A DNA stretch of 5,634 nt from an uncultured Propioniciclava sp. (GTDB lineage: Bacteria; Actinomycetota; Actinomycetes; Propionibacteriales; Propionibacteriaceae), in the NCBI GenBank assembly GCA_937872005.1, contig CALMPQ010000189.1:1-5634 (forward strand), read 5' to 3'. The notes under the pieces were generated by a model. The model was not told the origin of the DNA. It searched no databases and saw only the letters and a program-made list of their open reading frames with translations. This document shows positions 5,607 through 5,634 of this stretch, in pieces. The number at the start of each line of letters is the position of its first letter. Within the stretch, counting starts at the first letter, position 1. The translations under genes were made by a program, and so were the position numbers.

Positions 5607-5634
5607 GATTGTCGGGGGCCTCAACGCGCCCCTC

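Noticed and set aside
5614..5632. A third hairpin, GGGGC (5615-5619) with GCCCC (5628-5632).
   Set aside because: Only five pairs in a very GC-rich stretch at the window edge; chance pairing is likely.

Overview
The window is a GC-rich, densely coded chromosomal segment with GAGGAG/GGAGG ribosome binding sites, GTG and ATG starts and stop/start overlaps. Codon third positions are strongly G/C. This fits an actinomycete. The E1 sequences resemble actinobacterial proteins most closely, but genus cannot be fixed from sequence reading alone.

Left part (1-2648, minus strand): the first three genes of a 2-oxoacid dehydrogenase complex operon. Transcription runs right to left: E1 alpha (1494-2648), E1 beta (517-1494) and the N-terminal part of the E2 acyltransferase (1-509, cut by the window edge). 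E1 alpha and beta overlap by one base (TGATG), and E2 starts 7 bases after E1 beta ends. The products would form a ThDP-dependent E1 heterotetramer that decarboxylates pyruvate or a branched-chain 2-oxoacid and loads the acyl group onto the E2 lipoyl lysine. No E3 gene is visible. E1 alpha appears to be made from a leaderless message: a TATGAT -10 box lies six bases before its GTG, and alternating AACC/GGTT half-sites sit just upstream.

Middle (2768-4105, plus strand): a divergently transcribed 12-TM major facilitator superfamily transporter, separated from the E1 alpha start by 119 bases.

Right part (4102-5262, plus strand): a promoter whose -35 hexamer overlaps the transporter stop codon, then a strong 13-bp dyad, then a two-gene unit. 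The unit encodes an SRPBCC/AHSA1-domain protein (4172-4663) and a HAD-family hydrolase (4660-5262), coupled by an ATGA overlap.

Far right (5263-5634): a 105-base intergenic stretch with two small inverted repeats, then a 48-residue two-helix membrane protein (5368-5514) built from an internal duplication and resembling DUF6131-type proteins. It is followed by a GC-rich hairpin (5528-5543) and a very long, nearly perfect hairpin (5547-5606), probably the terminator region.

No mobile element, CRISPR array, rRNA or tRNA was seen. The coding content is mostly ordinary core metabolism and transport. The more unusual signals are the regulatory dyads, the long hairpin and the duplicated small protein.
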